Origin: Synechocystis sp. PCC 7509
GTDB lineage: Bacteria > Cyanobacteriota > Cyanobacteriia > Cyanobacteriales > Chroococcidiopsidaceae
Assembly: GCF_000332075.2 (NCBI RefSeq)
Contig: NZ_ALVU02000001.1
Location: forward strand, 3,050,324 to 3,114,323
Length of the DNA: 64,000 nt
Reading direction: 5' to 3'
The notes beneath the pieces were generated by a model. The model was not told where the DNA came from, did no database searches, and was given only the letters and a program-made list of their open reading frames with translations. Positions within the stretch are counted from its first letter, which is position 1, and every line of letters begins with the position of its first letter. This document shows, piece after piece, positions 44,804 through 54,008 of the stretch. Both the position numbers and the translations under genes were made by a program.

Positions 44804-45241
44804 ATGACTTATAAACAAGTAAAAAAGCTGACTTCTGAAGAATTCAAACGATTATCTGGAGTGCATTATGAGACATTTAATCAAATGGTGGAAATAGTTA
44901 AAAAAGTATATTGCTCACGCAAGATAACAGGAAGACCGCCAAAATTAAAAGTAGAAGACCAAGTATTAATGACTTTGGAATACTTAAGAGAATACAGAAC
45001 TTATTTTCATCTAGGAGCAACGTGGGGAATTAATGAATCTACAGCTTATCGAATTGTCAAAAAGATTGAAGATATTTTAATTCAAGCACCGGAACTAAGA
45101 TTGCCAGGGAAAAAAAGACTAATTATTCAAGAGGATTATCAGCTAGAAACGGTAGTAATAGATGTGAGGGAAACTCCGATAGAAAGACCTAAAAAAAACA
45201 AAAAAAATATTACAGTGGTAAGAAAAAAATCCATACATTGA
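44804..45241 (+). CDS. IS5-family transposase, frame A
   Basis: About 145 residues from ATG 44804 (MTYKQVKKLTSEEFKRLSG), containing the helix-turn-helix region (ATWGINESTAYRIVKKIED) and the first catalytic Asp in VVIDVRETPIERPK. The frame ends at 45241. An A8 run at 45200-45207 allows a -1 slip into frame B, which restores the family sequence KYYSGKKK. Without slippage it makes a short DNA-binding product. It overlaps frame B by 4 bp. Confidence 0.8.
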   Translation: MTYKQVKKLTSEEFKRLSGVHYETFNQMVEIVKKVYCSRKITGRPPKLKVEDQVLMTLEYLREYRTYFHLGATWGINESTAYRIVKKIEDILIQAPELRLPGKKRLIIQEDYQLETVVIDVRETPIERPKKNKKNITVVRKKSIH

Positions 45242-45693
45242 AAGCTCAAGTAAGTATCAGTCAAAAGGATGGGCAAATCCTATGTACGACTTATGGAAAG
45301 GGTTCTGAACATGATTTTAAACTATATAAAAGAAGTAAGGTAAAAATCAATCAAGAGGTTAAATGCCTAGCAGATAAGGGATATCAAGGAATTAAAAAGC
45401 ATCATCCTTTCAGTCAAACACCCAAAAAGCGGAAAGTTTGTGGGGAAGGTTTCCTTCCACAAAACTTTCTAAGACAGAAACCAAGAAAAAGCAAGTTTTC
45501 CGTAGCAGAGAGAAAAGAGAATAGAGAGTTAGCGAAACAGAGAATAATTATTGAAAATGTTTTTGCACATTTGAAAAGATTTAGGATTTTAAAAGGGCGA
45601 TATAGAAATAGAAGGAAACGATTTGGATTAAGGTTTAATTTAATAGCTTCTATTTATAATTATGAGCTTTACTTAAATGTCAATCAACTTTAA
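45238..45693 (+). CDS. IS5-family transposase, frame B
   Basis: A 151-residue open frame from TTG 45238, with the second catalytic Asp in CLADKGYQGIKKHH and the Glu in IIIENVFAHLKRFRI. It holds most of the DDE domain and is most likely made as a frame A-B fusion by -1 slippage. A palindromic insertion (45432-45469) adds 17 in-frame residues (after TPKK) not found in the copy at 8325-8768. Confidence 0.8.
   Translation: MKAQVSISQKDGQILCTTYGKGSEHDFKLYKRSKVKINQEVKCLADKGYQGIKKHHPFSQTPKKRKVCGEGFLPQNFLRQKPRKSKFSVAERKENRELAKQRIIIENVFAHLKRFRILKGRYRNRRKRFGLRFNLIASIYNYELYLNVNQL
45432..45469. repeat. Small palindromic insertion C inside transposase frame B
   Basis: Arms GAAAGTTT and AAAACTTTC enclose GTGGGGAAGG and TTCCTTCCAC. 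It forms the core of about 51 bp absent from the homologue at 8325-8768. The insertion keeps the frame, adding 17 residues. Same family as 8678-8712 and 9013-9055. Confidence 0.75.
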
Positions 45694-45717
45694 AGGCAAC
45701 TTTTGCAAGAGGTCTAA

Positions 45718-46138
45718 TAACTGGGATGCACCCGATTGTTTTAACCTATCTTTTTCTGTCTCTCTTGGCTCAAACCCTTTCTCCGCCAGACACGATCGCC
45801 CTTTTGTCACCCCGTCAGGCAAGATTGGAAAAGTTTTAGCTTCCGCGTTTGGGAATCGTAAAGATGAAGTTTTTCTTCAGTTAAAAGCACTATTATTACT
45901 CTTTAGAATTAGTCGCTTTTATACTGATGATTGGGGAGTATATAAGCGATACTTAGACGCATCAAAGCATGAAGTCGGCAAACAGAATACACAAAAAATA
46001 GAAAATAAGCATTTGAATTTACGAACACGAATTAAACGTTTAGCACGGAAAACGATTTGCTTTTCTAAGACGGTGTTTATGCACGATCTTGTAATTGGAA
46101 TATTTATTAACCGCTACGAGTTTGGTTTGTTAATTTAA
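45718..46138 (+). pseudogene. IS1-family transposase remnant
   Basis: The last part (about 45830-46138) reads as an IS1 transposase C-terminus: YTDDWGVYKRYLDASKHEVG, KQNTQKIENKHLNLRTRIKR and LARKTICFSKTVFMHDLV then INRYEFG. The upstream portion (DAPDCFNLSFSVSLG and following) does not match IS1 and lacks the N-terminal zinc-ribbon. The element is therefore 5'-truncated. It stops 3 bp short of the convergent PEP-CTERM protein's 3' end region. Confidence 0.8.
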
Positions 46139-48873
46139 TACTTAATCAACAATTTTACAACATTTCCCTCTTTTTTACGTTTGATAATTACGACTAGGGC
46201 GATCGCACCTACAATTATTAGCATCCATTCGGCGGGTTCGGGAACGGCGGAAACGGCTAAGGGATTGTTAAATGTGGGCATTTGTTTGTCTTCAATTTCG
46301 CGCTTAAAGCGATCGCTCTTTTGTTCAGCTTGTTTTAAATCGTTCTTCTGTTGGTCGTTGACAAGGACGATCATTGAAGAATAAGGCGTAACAATTTGCG
46401 ATGCTTTGGCTACTTGGTGAATCCCGTCAAGATTTGCAATCTCTTTTAAATCTCGATCTTGACCTAAGTAGTTAATCAATTGTCTAGCTGCAAAGGGGTT
46501 AAATTCGTTGTTGGGATCGGCGGAAATATTGTTTTTTTCGGCAAACCAAGCATAATTATCTTCAACTCCAATGACTCCCGGTGCTAACGCTTTTTGGGTG
46601 GCGAAACGCTGCATTACTTCCTGTACTTGGGTAGCTACTCCACCACCGCTTGCTTGGATGGTTTCAAAAATAGCATCATCATAAGCACTCTGCACTCCGC
46701 CTAAATGCACTATCCACAATGGTGCGGGTAATTTTAAAGCTTCAGTATCGCTTCCTAATTCGTAACTACCGCGATCGCTTATTAGTAAAATTGCATCATA
46801 ATTACTATCGCCGCGTAAGTTTTCAAATTGTCGCAACATCTCTAATGGCTGCATTGTGCCGTAAAACGTTGCCCTTTCAACATCAAATTCGGCTAAATCA
46901 TCGAGCTTTTTGGGTGCAACTCCGGGTGCTGAAGTTATATAAACATCAAAATCGTTGCTAGAAATAGCTTGCTCTTTTAACCATTTAAAGGTTTTAACGG
47001 CTTCTTTGCTATGCTGTCCCATACTGTAAGACGTATCTAAAACTATGGCAATGCGATCGCCTTCTGGTAAACGGTAATCTTTGTTAGATAAGGGTTTTCC
47101 AGTAATTTGATAGCCGTTTAAGTTGATTTGGTGCAGTAAAGGTGTTGTTGGCTTAGTTGCGATCGCACTTGTAAACCAATTATCTTGAGAAGCTACAGTT
47201 TTGCCATTATTTAGCCGCTTGGTGTCTTTTGTCCAAAAAATATTACGTCTTTCGCTTAGTTGTGGTAAAGCAATCCCGTCTTTTGTTTGCAATACTTGGT
47301 AAGTCATCCATAGGTGCAATGGTTTGTCGTTGCGAGGTAAAACGGGAAAAGCTCGTAAACGGTAGCTATTTGGGCCAATTTGCTCTAATAAAGCTGGATC
47401 TACATTGCGTCTAACTTGCTCAGTATATACTTTTTGCGCCGCGCCACGAGTTGAAACCGTGAAGGGAAAACGCGCGGATAAGTCGCTACTATTTCCTAAC
47501 CAAACTCCAGTAATTACAGCGCTTGGAGGTAAAGAAAAGGAATAAACTATCTCTTGACTATCAAAAGTTTGATTTTCGTAGATTTCATACAATTCTACCT
47601 CTGCCCAATCGCCTTGAGGTGTAACTTTTACTTGTTGTTCGGCTAACCAAACTTTTTTTTCATTAATATCTAGCAATCCGGCTTTAGCTTCGCTGCGATT
47701 AAAGGTAGCTTGGACGGCTTTTTGGACGGCTTTTTGTTCTCCGCGCAAAATTGGGACATCAAAAAAATCTGAGTACAACTTAGTGGCGGTATCTCTGTCT
47801 GTGCGTTTACCATCGTATAAAAAGGGTGAAACCAATACATTGTAAGTATTTTGCAAAGATTGGCTAAAATCTATACCCAAAGGAAAAACGCTGTTGTAAA
47901 GATCGCGGATATTAGTATTTTCTTGTCCGTAATCTTGATAGCGGTAAGTTGCCAAGTAAGCATTGAGTAAGCCTTTACGGATTTGTTCGGACTTCTGTAA
48001 TAGTAAAAAGCGATCGCGTTCAGTGGTTATAGGCTTTTGCAACGCCGCAAAAACTTCAACTTGAGGCTGTTTTTGCACGGCGATAACGGCTATCAATCCT
48101 GACATGATTACAGCAATTGTGCCTATATAGGCTTTAGTCCAACCGTACCTCAAGGCAAAATCATTTAAGTTTGACTGCCAAGAACGAATATAAATCCAAG
48201 CCATCCCAAAGGGAATAGTAGCGCTGAGGATAATAACTACACCTATGGGAGACAAAATTATTCCGTAAACCACCACTAATAATAGAGTCTCTAAGGGTGT
48301 ATGCAACAATCCGTACAAAATAGCGGCGCTGATAGGAATTGCATAAAACAATGACAGAGTTAGGACATAAAGTGCGATCGCAAATATTAAACTATTACAC
48401 GCTAGTTTTATCCAAGCACCGCTAACAGTGGTCGGTTTGCCATAAATTAGCTGATGCAAGTAAGCACCAATACTTACACAGCCAGCCAATAAAATAATTG
48501 TGCTACTGGGATTAAGTTCTTTTAGCCAAAAAAAGCGTACCAAACACAGCACAAGTAAAGGTGCTTCTACACCATAAAACAGCTCAATGGTAGACAAGGA
48601 TCGAAAACTAAATTTGCGTTCCTTAGTCTCCACGTTTTCTAAAGCTTGGGGTTTAGCTTTCGTCAGACTCAGTAAGCTTGTAGTAGTAGGTACGCCAACT
48701 AAACCAACTAAAGGCAAAAGCAAGTCAAAAGGTACTTCTCCTTTCAACGCATCGGTAATAATCGCTGTACCGAGAAAAGGTAAGATCCCCACGTAAGCAA
48801 TTAGTAGCAAAGTTAAGTTAAATAGCCAAAAGAAAACTGAAAACAAAGTTTCCCCAGCAGATTTTGTTTGCAT
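46135..48873 (-). CDS. TIGR02921-type PEP-CTERM membrane protein with VIT and vWA-like domains
   Basis: A 912-residue protein. About eight hydrophobic segments occupy the first 260 residues. An extracytoplasmic VIT-like region follows (about 400-550: EVELYEIYENQTFDSQEIVY, SFSLPPSAVITGVWLGN), then a vWA-like region with IAIVLDTSYSMG, a DxSxS metal-binding motif. It ends with a PEP-CTERM sorting signal, VPEPAEWM then a hydrophobic helix and KRKKEG. It lies 2 bp downstream of the exosortase gene, its predicted processing partner. Its biological role is not known. Confidence 0.88.
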   Translation of the reverse strand: MQTKSAGETLFSVFFWLFNLTLLLIAYVGILPFLGTAIITDALKGEVPFDLLLPLVGLVGVPTTTSLLSLTKAKPQALENVETKERKFSFRSLSTIELFYGVEAPLLVLCLVRFFWLKELNPSSTIILLAGCVSIGAYLHQLIYGKPTTVSGAWIKLACNSLIFAIALYVLTLSLFYAIPISAAILYGLLHTPLETLLLVVVYGIILSPIGVVIILSATIPFGMAWIYIRSWQSNLNDFALRYGWTKAYIGTIAVIMSGLIAVIAVQKQPQVEVFAALQKPITTERDRFLLLQKSEQIRKGLLNAYLATYRYQDYGQENTNIRDLYNSVFPLGIDFSQSLQNTYNVLVSPFLYDGKRTDRDTATKLYSDFFDVPILRGEQKAVQKAVQATFNRSEAKAGLLDINEKKVWLAEQQVKVTPQGDWAEVELYEIYENQTFDSQEIVYSFSLPPSAVITGVWLGNSSDLSARFPFTVSTRGAAQKVYTEQVRRNVDPALLEQIGPNSYRLRAFPVLPRNDKPLHLWMTYQVLQTKDGIALPQLSERRNIFWTKDTKRLNNGKTVASQDNWFTSAIATKPTTPLLHQINLNGYQITGKPLSNKDYRLPEGDRIAIVLDTSYSMGQHSKEAVKTFKWLKEQAISSNDFDVYITSAPGVAPKKLDDLAEFDVERATFYGTMQPLEMLRQFENLRGDSNYDAILLISDRGSYELGSDTEALKLPAPLWIVHLGGVQSAYDDAIFETIQASGGGVATQVQEVMQRFATQKALAPGVIGVEDNYAWFAEKNNISADPNNEFNPFAARQLINYLGQDRDLKEIANLDGIHQVAKASQIVTPYSSMIVLVNDQQKNDLKQAEQKSDRFKREIEDKQMPTFNNPLAVSAVPEPAEWMLIIVGAIALVVIIKRKKEGNVVKLLIKY

Positions 48874-48875
48874 AG

Positions 48876-50402
48876 TTATACTCCAGTTAAAGAAGATGCG
48901 ATCGCATCGTGAATATTAGTTGTAAAAGCTCTGATTTCTGGCGTATCGGGCTGTTGAGAGCGGTCAAACAGCACTGAAACCATCACCCATAAACGGTCTT
49001 TGCGCGTCATTCCTCCCCACAGACGAGTTAAAAAGTCATCGGTTGTCCGTTGGGGTGATTGAAACCAATAAGTAGCCGCCATTGTCCCGTTATTAATGGA
49101 AAGCCAACGCCCTAAAACCTTCGGTGATAGCTGTTTAGATTGCATCGTGTCTACTTTCAAACCATTACCTAAAAGGCACAATTCGGGCGCATGATAAGCT
49201 TGAACGGAGTTACTACTAACTAGCAAGATAGAACCGGGGATATTTTGCCACTCAAAACGGGATTTTTGGGCGATTACCTGGGAGGTAGCGCCAGAGGCGA
49301 TCGCACCCTCGTAATTAGCAAAAAAGTCTTTTTCTATCGCCGAAAGCTGCAAAGGCTCTAAGTGCATCTGTGCAGGTAAATTAATTGAAGTGATCGCACT
49401 GGTTGTAACCTTTTGGGGGTGAGGAATTAAAGCCAGTCCCAAAATACAGCTACCTACTACAATTTGCTTAGTTAAAGGTTTCAAACTCTTTCCCAAAGGA
49501 GGAATTTTAGATGTTTCGGCTTTGAGTAATGTCTTTTTGTGGTGAGGAACAGTTTGTAATAGCAACCAAGTAAACAACCCCGCCGTAATAAAACCAACTA
49601 ATCCTAGCGGTACGTGGAGTATAGCCGCCAAATCTGGGCGATCGCCTACATTGCTAATTAAAACTAAAAGTAATATCCTGCCTGTATTAGCGGCAATCAG
49701 CAGCAAAATATTTGCAACGCAAACTAGCAACCATCTAAACTTAACTTGGCGATTTTCTAGCCAAGTAGCCGCTAGTAAAAACAAAGTACCAGTCCACAAG
49801 CTTTTTAACCCACTACAGGGCAAATCTACTTGAGCGACGCTATTTTCTAAAACAATAATATCGTGGGAAGAAATCGCCGCAATATGCCAAAAAGTAAGGA
49901 TATGTTCAACTAACCGCGCGGTAATTACGCGAACGGGAAAACCCAAACCCGTACCAAATTGAACGCTAAAAGGTAAAATACACGAGGCAAAAATTGCCGC
50001 CGGAAGTCCTTTGCGCCAGACATTAGGAGCAGTAAATAACCCAATTAAGCCATAAGTTGCGATCGCAAATAGCAATACACTGATTTGAGGAACATCTAGC
50101 AACCATTGCAACCCAATTCCCGTTACCGTACTCCCAAACATTAATATTAAAGGTGCGGAGTGCAAACTAGGCGTAAAAGATAAGCCTAGTTTGCGGCGAT
50201 GATGAATAGCTTGAACTAATAAAACCGTTGTTACTATGCTAATGATGATGAAGTTAAAAGCGGAAGTATCTCTAAAAGACTCAAGTAGCCACTGCAACAG
50301 CGAATAGTTCAGCACTAACCAAGAAAATACAATTAAGCTAGTAGCAATCTTGCTTGACCAACTAGCCATATTAGGAGGCGCATTGCTGCGAGTTAAAGTC
50401 AT
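48876..50402 (-). CDS. xrtO: Exosortase O (PEP-CTERM transpeptidase)
   Basis: A 508-residue membrane enzyme. About eight helices form the exosortase core, with catalytic Cys196 (LPCSGLKSLWTGT), Arg242 (NTGRILLLV) and His263 (LHVPLGLVG). A C-terminal EpsI-like domain (about 330-508) follows. It would cleave the PEP-CTERM signal of target proteins and attach or release them at the surface. The companion gene at 46135-48873 is the usual partner of the XrtO subtype. It diverges from the AAA-like gene at 50545. Confidence 0.9.
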   Translation of the reverse strand: MTLTRSNAPPNMASWSSKIATSLIVFSWLVLNYSLLQWLLESFRDTSAFNFIIISIVTTVLLVQAIHHRRKLGLSFTPSLHSAPLILMFGSTVTGIGLQWLLDVPQISVLLFAIATYGLIGLFTAPNVWRKGLPAAIFASCILPFSVQFGTGLGFPVRVITARLVEHILTFWHIAAISSHDIIVLENSVAQVDLPCSGLKSLWTGTLFLLAATWLENRQVKFRWLLVCVANILLLIAANTGRILLLVLISNVGDRPDLAAILHVPLGLVGFITAGLFTWLLLQTVPHHKKTLLKAETSKIPPLGKSLKPLTKQIVVGSCILGLALIPHPQKVTTSAITSINLPAQMHLEPLQLSAIEKDFFANYEGAIASGATSQVIAQKSRFEWQNIPGSILLVSSNSVQAYHAPELCLLGNGLKVDTMQSKQLSPKVLGRWLSINNGTMAATYWFQSPQRTTDDFLTRLWGGMTRKDRLWVMVSVLFDRSQQPDTPEIRAFTTNIHDAIASSLTGV

Positions 50403-50544
50403 AGTTTAATCAAAAATCTATACCTATAGACTGACTGGTATAGTTTAATGTTGCCAAGCTCATTTTTTATTTGTATTTGCCCCAATTCAGGTTAAAACTG
50501 ATCGTAAAGCGATCTAAAAGTCTGAATTTACAAAAAAATAATCA

Positions 50545-51831
50545 GTGCTGACTTTCAAAGCGTCCGAAGCAGGACTAAAAAGAATCAAACAAGCGAGAAT
50601 TTTGTCAGGATGGGCGATCGCCGATTCGCGCTGGTTAGTAGCTGCAAGTCAAATTATAGATGCAACTACCAATTGGCAACAAACAGACTATTACGCTGTG
50701 GGTATTTCTTCCGGTACTTGGGGACGTTTTTTAGGCGGAAAAGAACCCATTAAAGCTCCAGCTTTTAAAGCTTACTGTCAAATTTTAGAGTTAAATTGGC
50801 AAGAAATTTGCGAACCAAATGTTAATAAATCTAGATCGGATAAACCCTTTTATGTAGAACGTCAACCTTACGAAAGCGAATGTTTCCAAGAGATTGTTAA
50901 GCCTGGGGCTTTAATCCGCATCAAAGCGCCGCAAGAGATGGGTAAAACCTATTTTATGCAAAACATTTTAACTTATGCCAAAGCAAAAAAATATCAAACC
51001 CAAGTTTTTAGTTTTGAGCTATCTGACAGTACAATATTTACCGATCTAACTAAATTTTCTCGATGGTTTTGTGCGGGAATTGGTCAAAGCTTAGGATTAG
51101 AAAACAAATTAGCCGATTATTGGGATGATATTTTTGGATGTAACTACAACACAACAATTTACTTTGAAAAGTATTTATTAGCTAATCTAAGTAACCCTTT
51201 AGTTATTGCTTTAGATCGGGTTGACATAGTTTTTGAACACCCACAAATTGCTAATGATTTTTGCACTTTATTAAGAGCATGGAATCAAAGAGCAAATCAA
51301 GGTGATGATATCGGTAAAGTTTGGCAAAATCTCCGATTAATTATCGTTCATTCTACCGAAGTATATGGAGCATTAGATATTAATCATTCACCTTTAGGAG
51401 GTGTGGGGTTAGTTGTAAAGTTGTCAGAATTTAGTTTTGAACAAGTCCAAGAATTAGCAAGCAAGTATCAATTGTCTTGGAGTAACTTAGAAATAAAGCA
51501 ACTGATGGCGCTAGTTGGGGGACATCCAACATTAATAGCGCGAAGTCTCGAACAAATTACTCGTAATAATATTACTATCAGCCAATTATTGCAAACTGCC
51601 GCCACCGAATCAGGATTTTACAGCGATTATTTGCGCCGTCACTTAGTAACGCTGCAACAGCAACCTTTGTTAGCAAAAGCTTTAGCAAAAGTAATTAATT
51701 CAAAGCAGCCAATACAACTAGAATCAATCCCCGCTTTTAAGTTGGAAAGTATGGGTTTAATTCATTTAGAGGGAGACTACGCAACGCCAAGGTGTGAATT
51801 GTATAGACAATATTTTGGCGATCGCTTATAG
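50545..51831 (+). CDS. AAA-like (AAA_35) ATPase with N-terminal effector-type domain
   Basis: A 428-residue protein starting at GTG 50545 (MLTFKASEAGLKRIKQAR). The first ~110 residues form a helical domain (ISSGTWGRFLGGKEPIKAPA) resembling helix-turn-helix-like domains placed before AAA modules. The ATPase follows from about 130, with a degenerate P-loop PQEMGKTYFM, a VIALDRVDIVFE Walker B and a C-terminal winged-helix-like tail. The family is abundant in cyanobacteria and often occurs in signalling or conflict proteins; its role here is not known. Confidence 0.75.
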   Translation: MLTFKASEAGLKRIKQARILSGWAIADSRWLVAASQIIDATTNWQQTDYYAVGISSGTWGRFLGGKEPIKAPAFKAYCQILELNWQEICEPNVNKSRSDKPFYVERQPYESECFQEIVKPGALIRIKAPQEMGKTYFMQNILTYAKAKKYQTQVFSFELSDSTIFTDLTKFSRWFCAGIGQSLGLENKLADYWDDIFGCNYNTTIYFEKYLLANLSNPLVIALDRVDIVFEHPQIANDFCTLLRAWNQRANQGDDIGKVWQNLRLIIVHSTEVYGALDINHSPLGGVGLVVKLSEFSFEQVQELASKYQLSWSNLEIKQLMALVGGHPTLIARSLEQITRNNITISQLLQTAATESGFYSDYLRRHLVTLQQQPLLAKALAKVINSKQPIQLESIPAFKLESMGLIHLEGDYATPRCELYRQYFGDRL

Positions 51832-51908
51832 CCCTAAGTTTAGGATAATTGTAGGTGTCAGTAAGTGTAGTGTTAAATTCGGAATGTAAGTTTTTTAAGT
51901 AAAGCAAA

Positions 51909-52790
51909 ATGGTGAATGAAAACTTGACTAGCAAGACTAACCAAACAATGGACGATGGGCAAGTAGAGTTGTACAAGCGAATTCAAGCATTTTCGTTAGA
52001 TCGACCAGATGCCCAATTGTCTTTCAGTAAACGCCTAGCAAGAGATAATGGCTGGTCATTAGACTATGCCCAGCAAGTCATTAAAGAATACAAAAAATTT
52101 GCGTTTCTGGCTGTAACAGCAGAGCATCCAGTCACCCCTTCAGACCAAGTAGACCAAGCTTGGCATTTGCATTTGACTTATACGCGATCGTATTGGGAAG
52201 AATTCTGCGAGCAGATTCTACAAGTACCATTGCACCACGCTCCGACTCTTGGCGGACAAGCTGAAAACCAGAAATTTGATAATTGGTATAGCAAAACTTT
52301 AGAAAGCTACGAACAATTTTTTGGTCAAATTCCGCCAATAGAGATTTGGTCTACACCAAAGGCTCGTTTCGGACGCGATTTACATTTTGTGCGAGTAAAT
52401 AATCAGCAAAATTGGGTGTTATCAAAGTTGCAAGTTCAAAGAGGAGTAATAGCAAGCATAGCCATTCTTTTTACTTTGACATTAAGTGGTTACTATGTTA
52501 GCAGTTCTGAAAGCAACATCAATCCTTTTGCAGGGACTCTACTAGCTATTATTTCCGTTGCAGCAGGATTTGGGGCGTTGCGGATTCTTGTCGGGATTGT
52601 AAATTTCCTCAAAAATCCATCATATCCCAAAATTACAGGTGGTTGGGATGGTATTGGCTATGGGGATGGGGGTTGCGGCGTATCGGACTGGGGTAATTCT
52701 GGTAGTCATGGTTTTAGTGGCGATTCTAGCAGTAGTGACGGCGGCGGTTGCGGTGGTGGCGGTTGCGGTGGTGGCGGTTGCGGTGGATAG
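51909..52790 (+). CDS. Glycine-rich-domain (TIGR04222-like) membrane protein with Gly/Cys tail
   Basis: A 293-residue protein. Its N-terminal ~140 residues match the glycine-rich domain-containing protein family (EKHPVT-like AEHPVTPSDQVDQAWHLHLT, then YTRSYWEEFCEQIL, VPLHHAPTLGG, SYEQFFGQIPPIEIW). Two transmembrane helices follow (about 180-200 and 210-230). The C-terminus is a low-complexity tail of GGGCGGGGC units coded by a tandem repeat. The tail could bind metal or be surface-exposed. Function unknown. Confidence 0.75.
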   Translation: MVNENLTSKTNQTMDDGQVELYKRIQAFSLDRPDAQLSFSKRLARDNGWSLDYAQQVIKEYKKFAFLAVTAEHPVTPSDQVDQAWHLHLTYTRSYWEEFCEQILQVPLHHAPTLGGQAENQKFDNWYSKTLESYEQFFGQIPPIEIWSTPKARFGRDLHFVRVNNQQNWVLSKLQVQRGVIASIAILFTLTLSGYYVSSSESNINPFAGTLLAIISVAAGFGALRILVGIVNFLKNPSYPKITGGWDGIGYGDGGCGVSDWGNSGSHGFSGDSSSSDGGGCGGGGCGGGGCGG

Positions 52791-52880
52791 CTTTTGACAA
52801 TTCCGTTGGAGCAGATTGCGGGAAGCTTTTAGTGTAGATGCTGAGGTTTTTTCTAAAACAAGTCCCCAACTGCATAAGTT

Positions 52881-53834
52881 TTATTTACGGGGAACACCAT
52901 GTACTTGCAGCACATCGCTAAAAGTAGCACAATAATTCGGCAATCCTAAACTTTCGGGATTAACGGGGTTTTCATAACTAAAATGTCTATAGGTTAAGCA
53001 AAACCTATCCCAATCCGCCATTTGAATCCGAAACAACGGAATCAAAATGTTAGCTAAACCTAAAGATATAGGAATGCGAAAATAAATCTTTTTATTGAGA
53101 TATTTACAAGCTTCCTCAATTGCTTCATCGGCAGTTATTCGCTTTTGTCCTAATACTAATTGCCGCGATTCGTTAGCTTTTGGTGGATTGTCAATTAAAT
53201 AACTCACAACTTGAGCGACATCTTTACCATGAATAAAGTGAAAACTACCATCGGCTTTAAAAAAACGAATTAAATTGATTAACTTAGTAATTTCTGGGAT
53301 TCCTGCCGACAAATGAGAGTAAGGTTTAGTGTTATCTCCTCCCAAAACTAACGTCGGGAAAACTTTAGTTATTTTAGATATAATCCCACTATCAGCCAAT
53401 TTCTGAAAACATTGGTACTTAGAACGTATATAATCTGTACCAATTTCTCCCGCTTCCTTCAGTAATTGGTTATGACTATCTAAAATACTTGCTGTAGAAA
53501 AGTAAATAATTTGCTGACAAACTTCAGGATCTAACAAATTCATCAACTCAATAGTTTTGGTGACATTAATATCAAAAATGTCATCACCGCCCCATACGGT
53601 CGCCGTGAGTACCGCCGTATCGATAGTTTTGAGTAAATCGGCAAACTGCTCGATTTTGCCCATATCACCCTGTAAAACGGTAATTCCTGGACGAGAATTT
53701 GTATCTACTTTTAGCTTGAGGGGATTTCTAACCAGCAAATATAACTGGTGGTCTGTTTGGTTAATTAAGGCTTCGGTAATGTAGTGACCGATGCAACCAC
53801 TAGCACCAGTCACTAAAATCCGCTTGGGGGTCAT
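52881..53834 (-). CDS. NAD-dependent epimerase/dehydratase (extended SDR)
   Basis: A 317-residue extended short-chain dehydrogenase. It has the GASGCIGHYITEAL nucleotide-binding glycine motif at the N-terminus and a DIFDINVTKTIELMNLL segment. The canonical YxxxK active site appears as TDYIRSKYQCFQ, so activity is plausible. Substrate unknown. It is on the same strand as hemE, now separated from it by a TnpB element. Confidence 0.85.
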   Translation of the reverse strand: MTPKRILVTGASGCIGHYITEALINQTDHQLYLLVRNPLKLKVDTNSRPGITVLQGDMGKIEQFADLLKTIDTAVLTATVWGGDDIFDINVTKTIELMNLLDPEVCQQIIYFSTASILDSHNQLLKEAGEIGTDYIRSKYQCFQKLADSGIISKITKVFPTLVLGGDNTKPYSHLSAGIPEITKLINLIRFFKADGSFHFIHGKDVAQVVSYLIDNPPKANESRQLVLGQKRITADEAIEEACKYLNKKIYFRIPISLGLANILIPLFRIQMADWDRFCLTYRHFSYENPVNPESLGLPNYCATFSDVLQVHGVPRK

Positions 53835-54008
53835 CGGAAACCTCCGAGAAACCCTGTCGCTTCAGCGCAGGGAGGGATAGGAGGCGATTGAGGAGCTTCA
53901 CCCTCTTTAAAACCGATAAGCAAAGCTCTCGGAAAGAAGGGGGTGACTGGCGTTTGAGCAAATATTTTGTGCATAATAGTTTCACAATGAATGTGCTATA
54001 ATGTGAGA

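Larger units (their letters stand above)
44744..45717 (+). mobile_element. Intact-looking IS5-family insertion sequence (two-frame transposase)
   Basis: About 974 bp with perfect 19-bp inverted ends TTAGACCTCTTGCAAAAGT (44744) and its reverse complement ending at 45717. It encodes two overlapping frames of a DDE transposase. The flanking TTA and TAA do not allow a clean target-site duplication to be named. The IS21 remnant forms its left flank, so it landed after IS21 arrived. Confidence 0.85.

Noticed and set aside
53806-53945. Inverted match between the SDR start (ATGACCCCC) and GGGGGTGACTGGC before tnpB
   Set aside because: Only about 12 bp match and no larger structure supports it.
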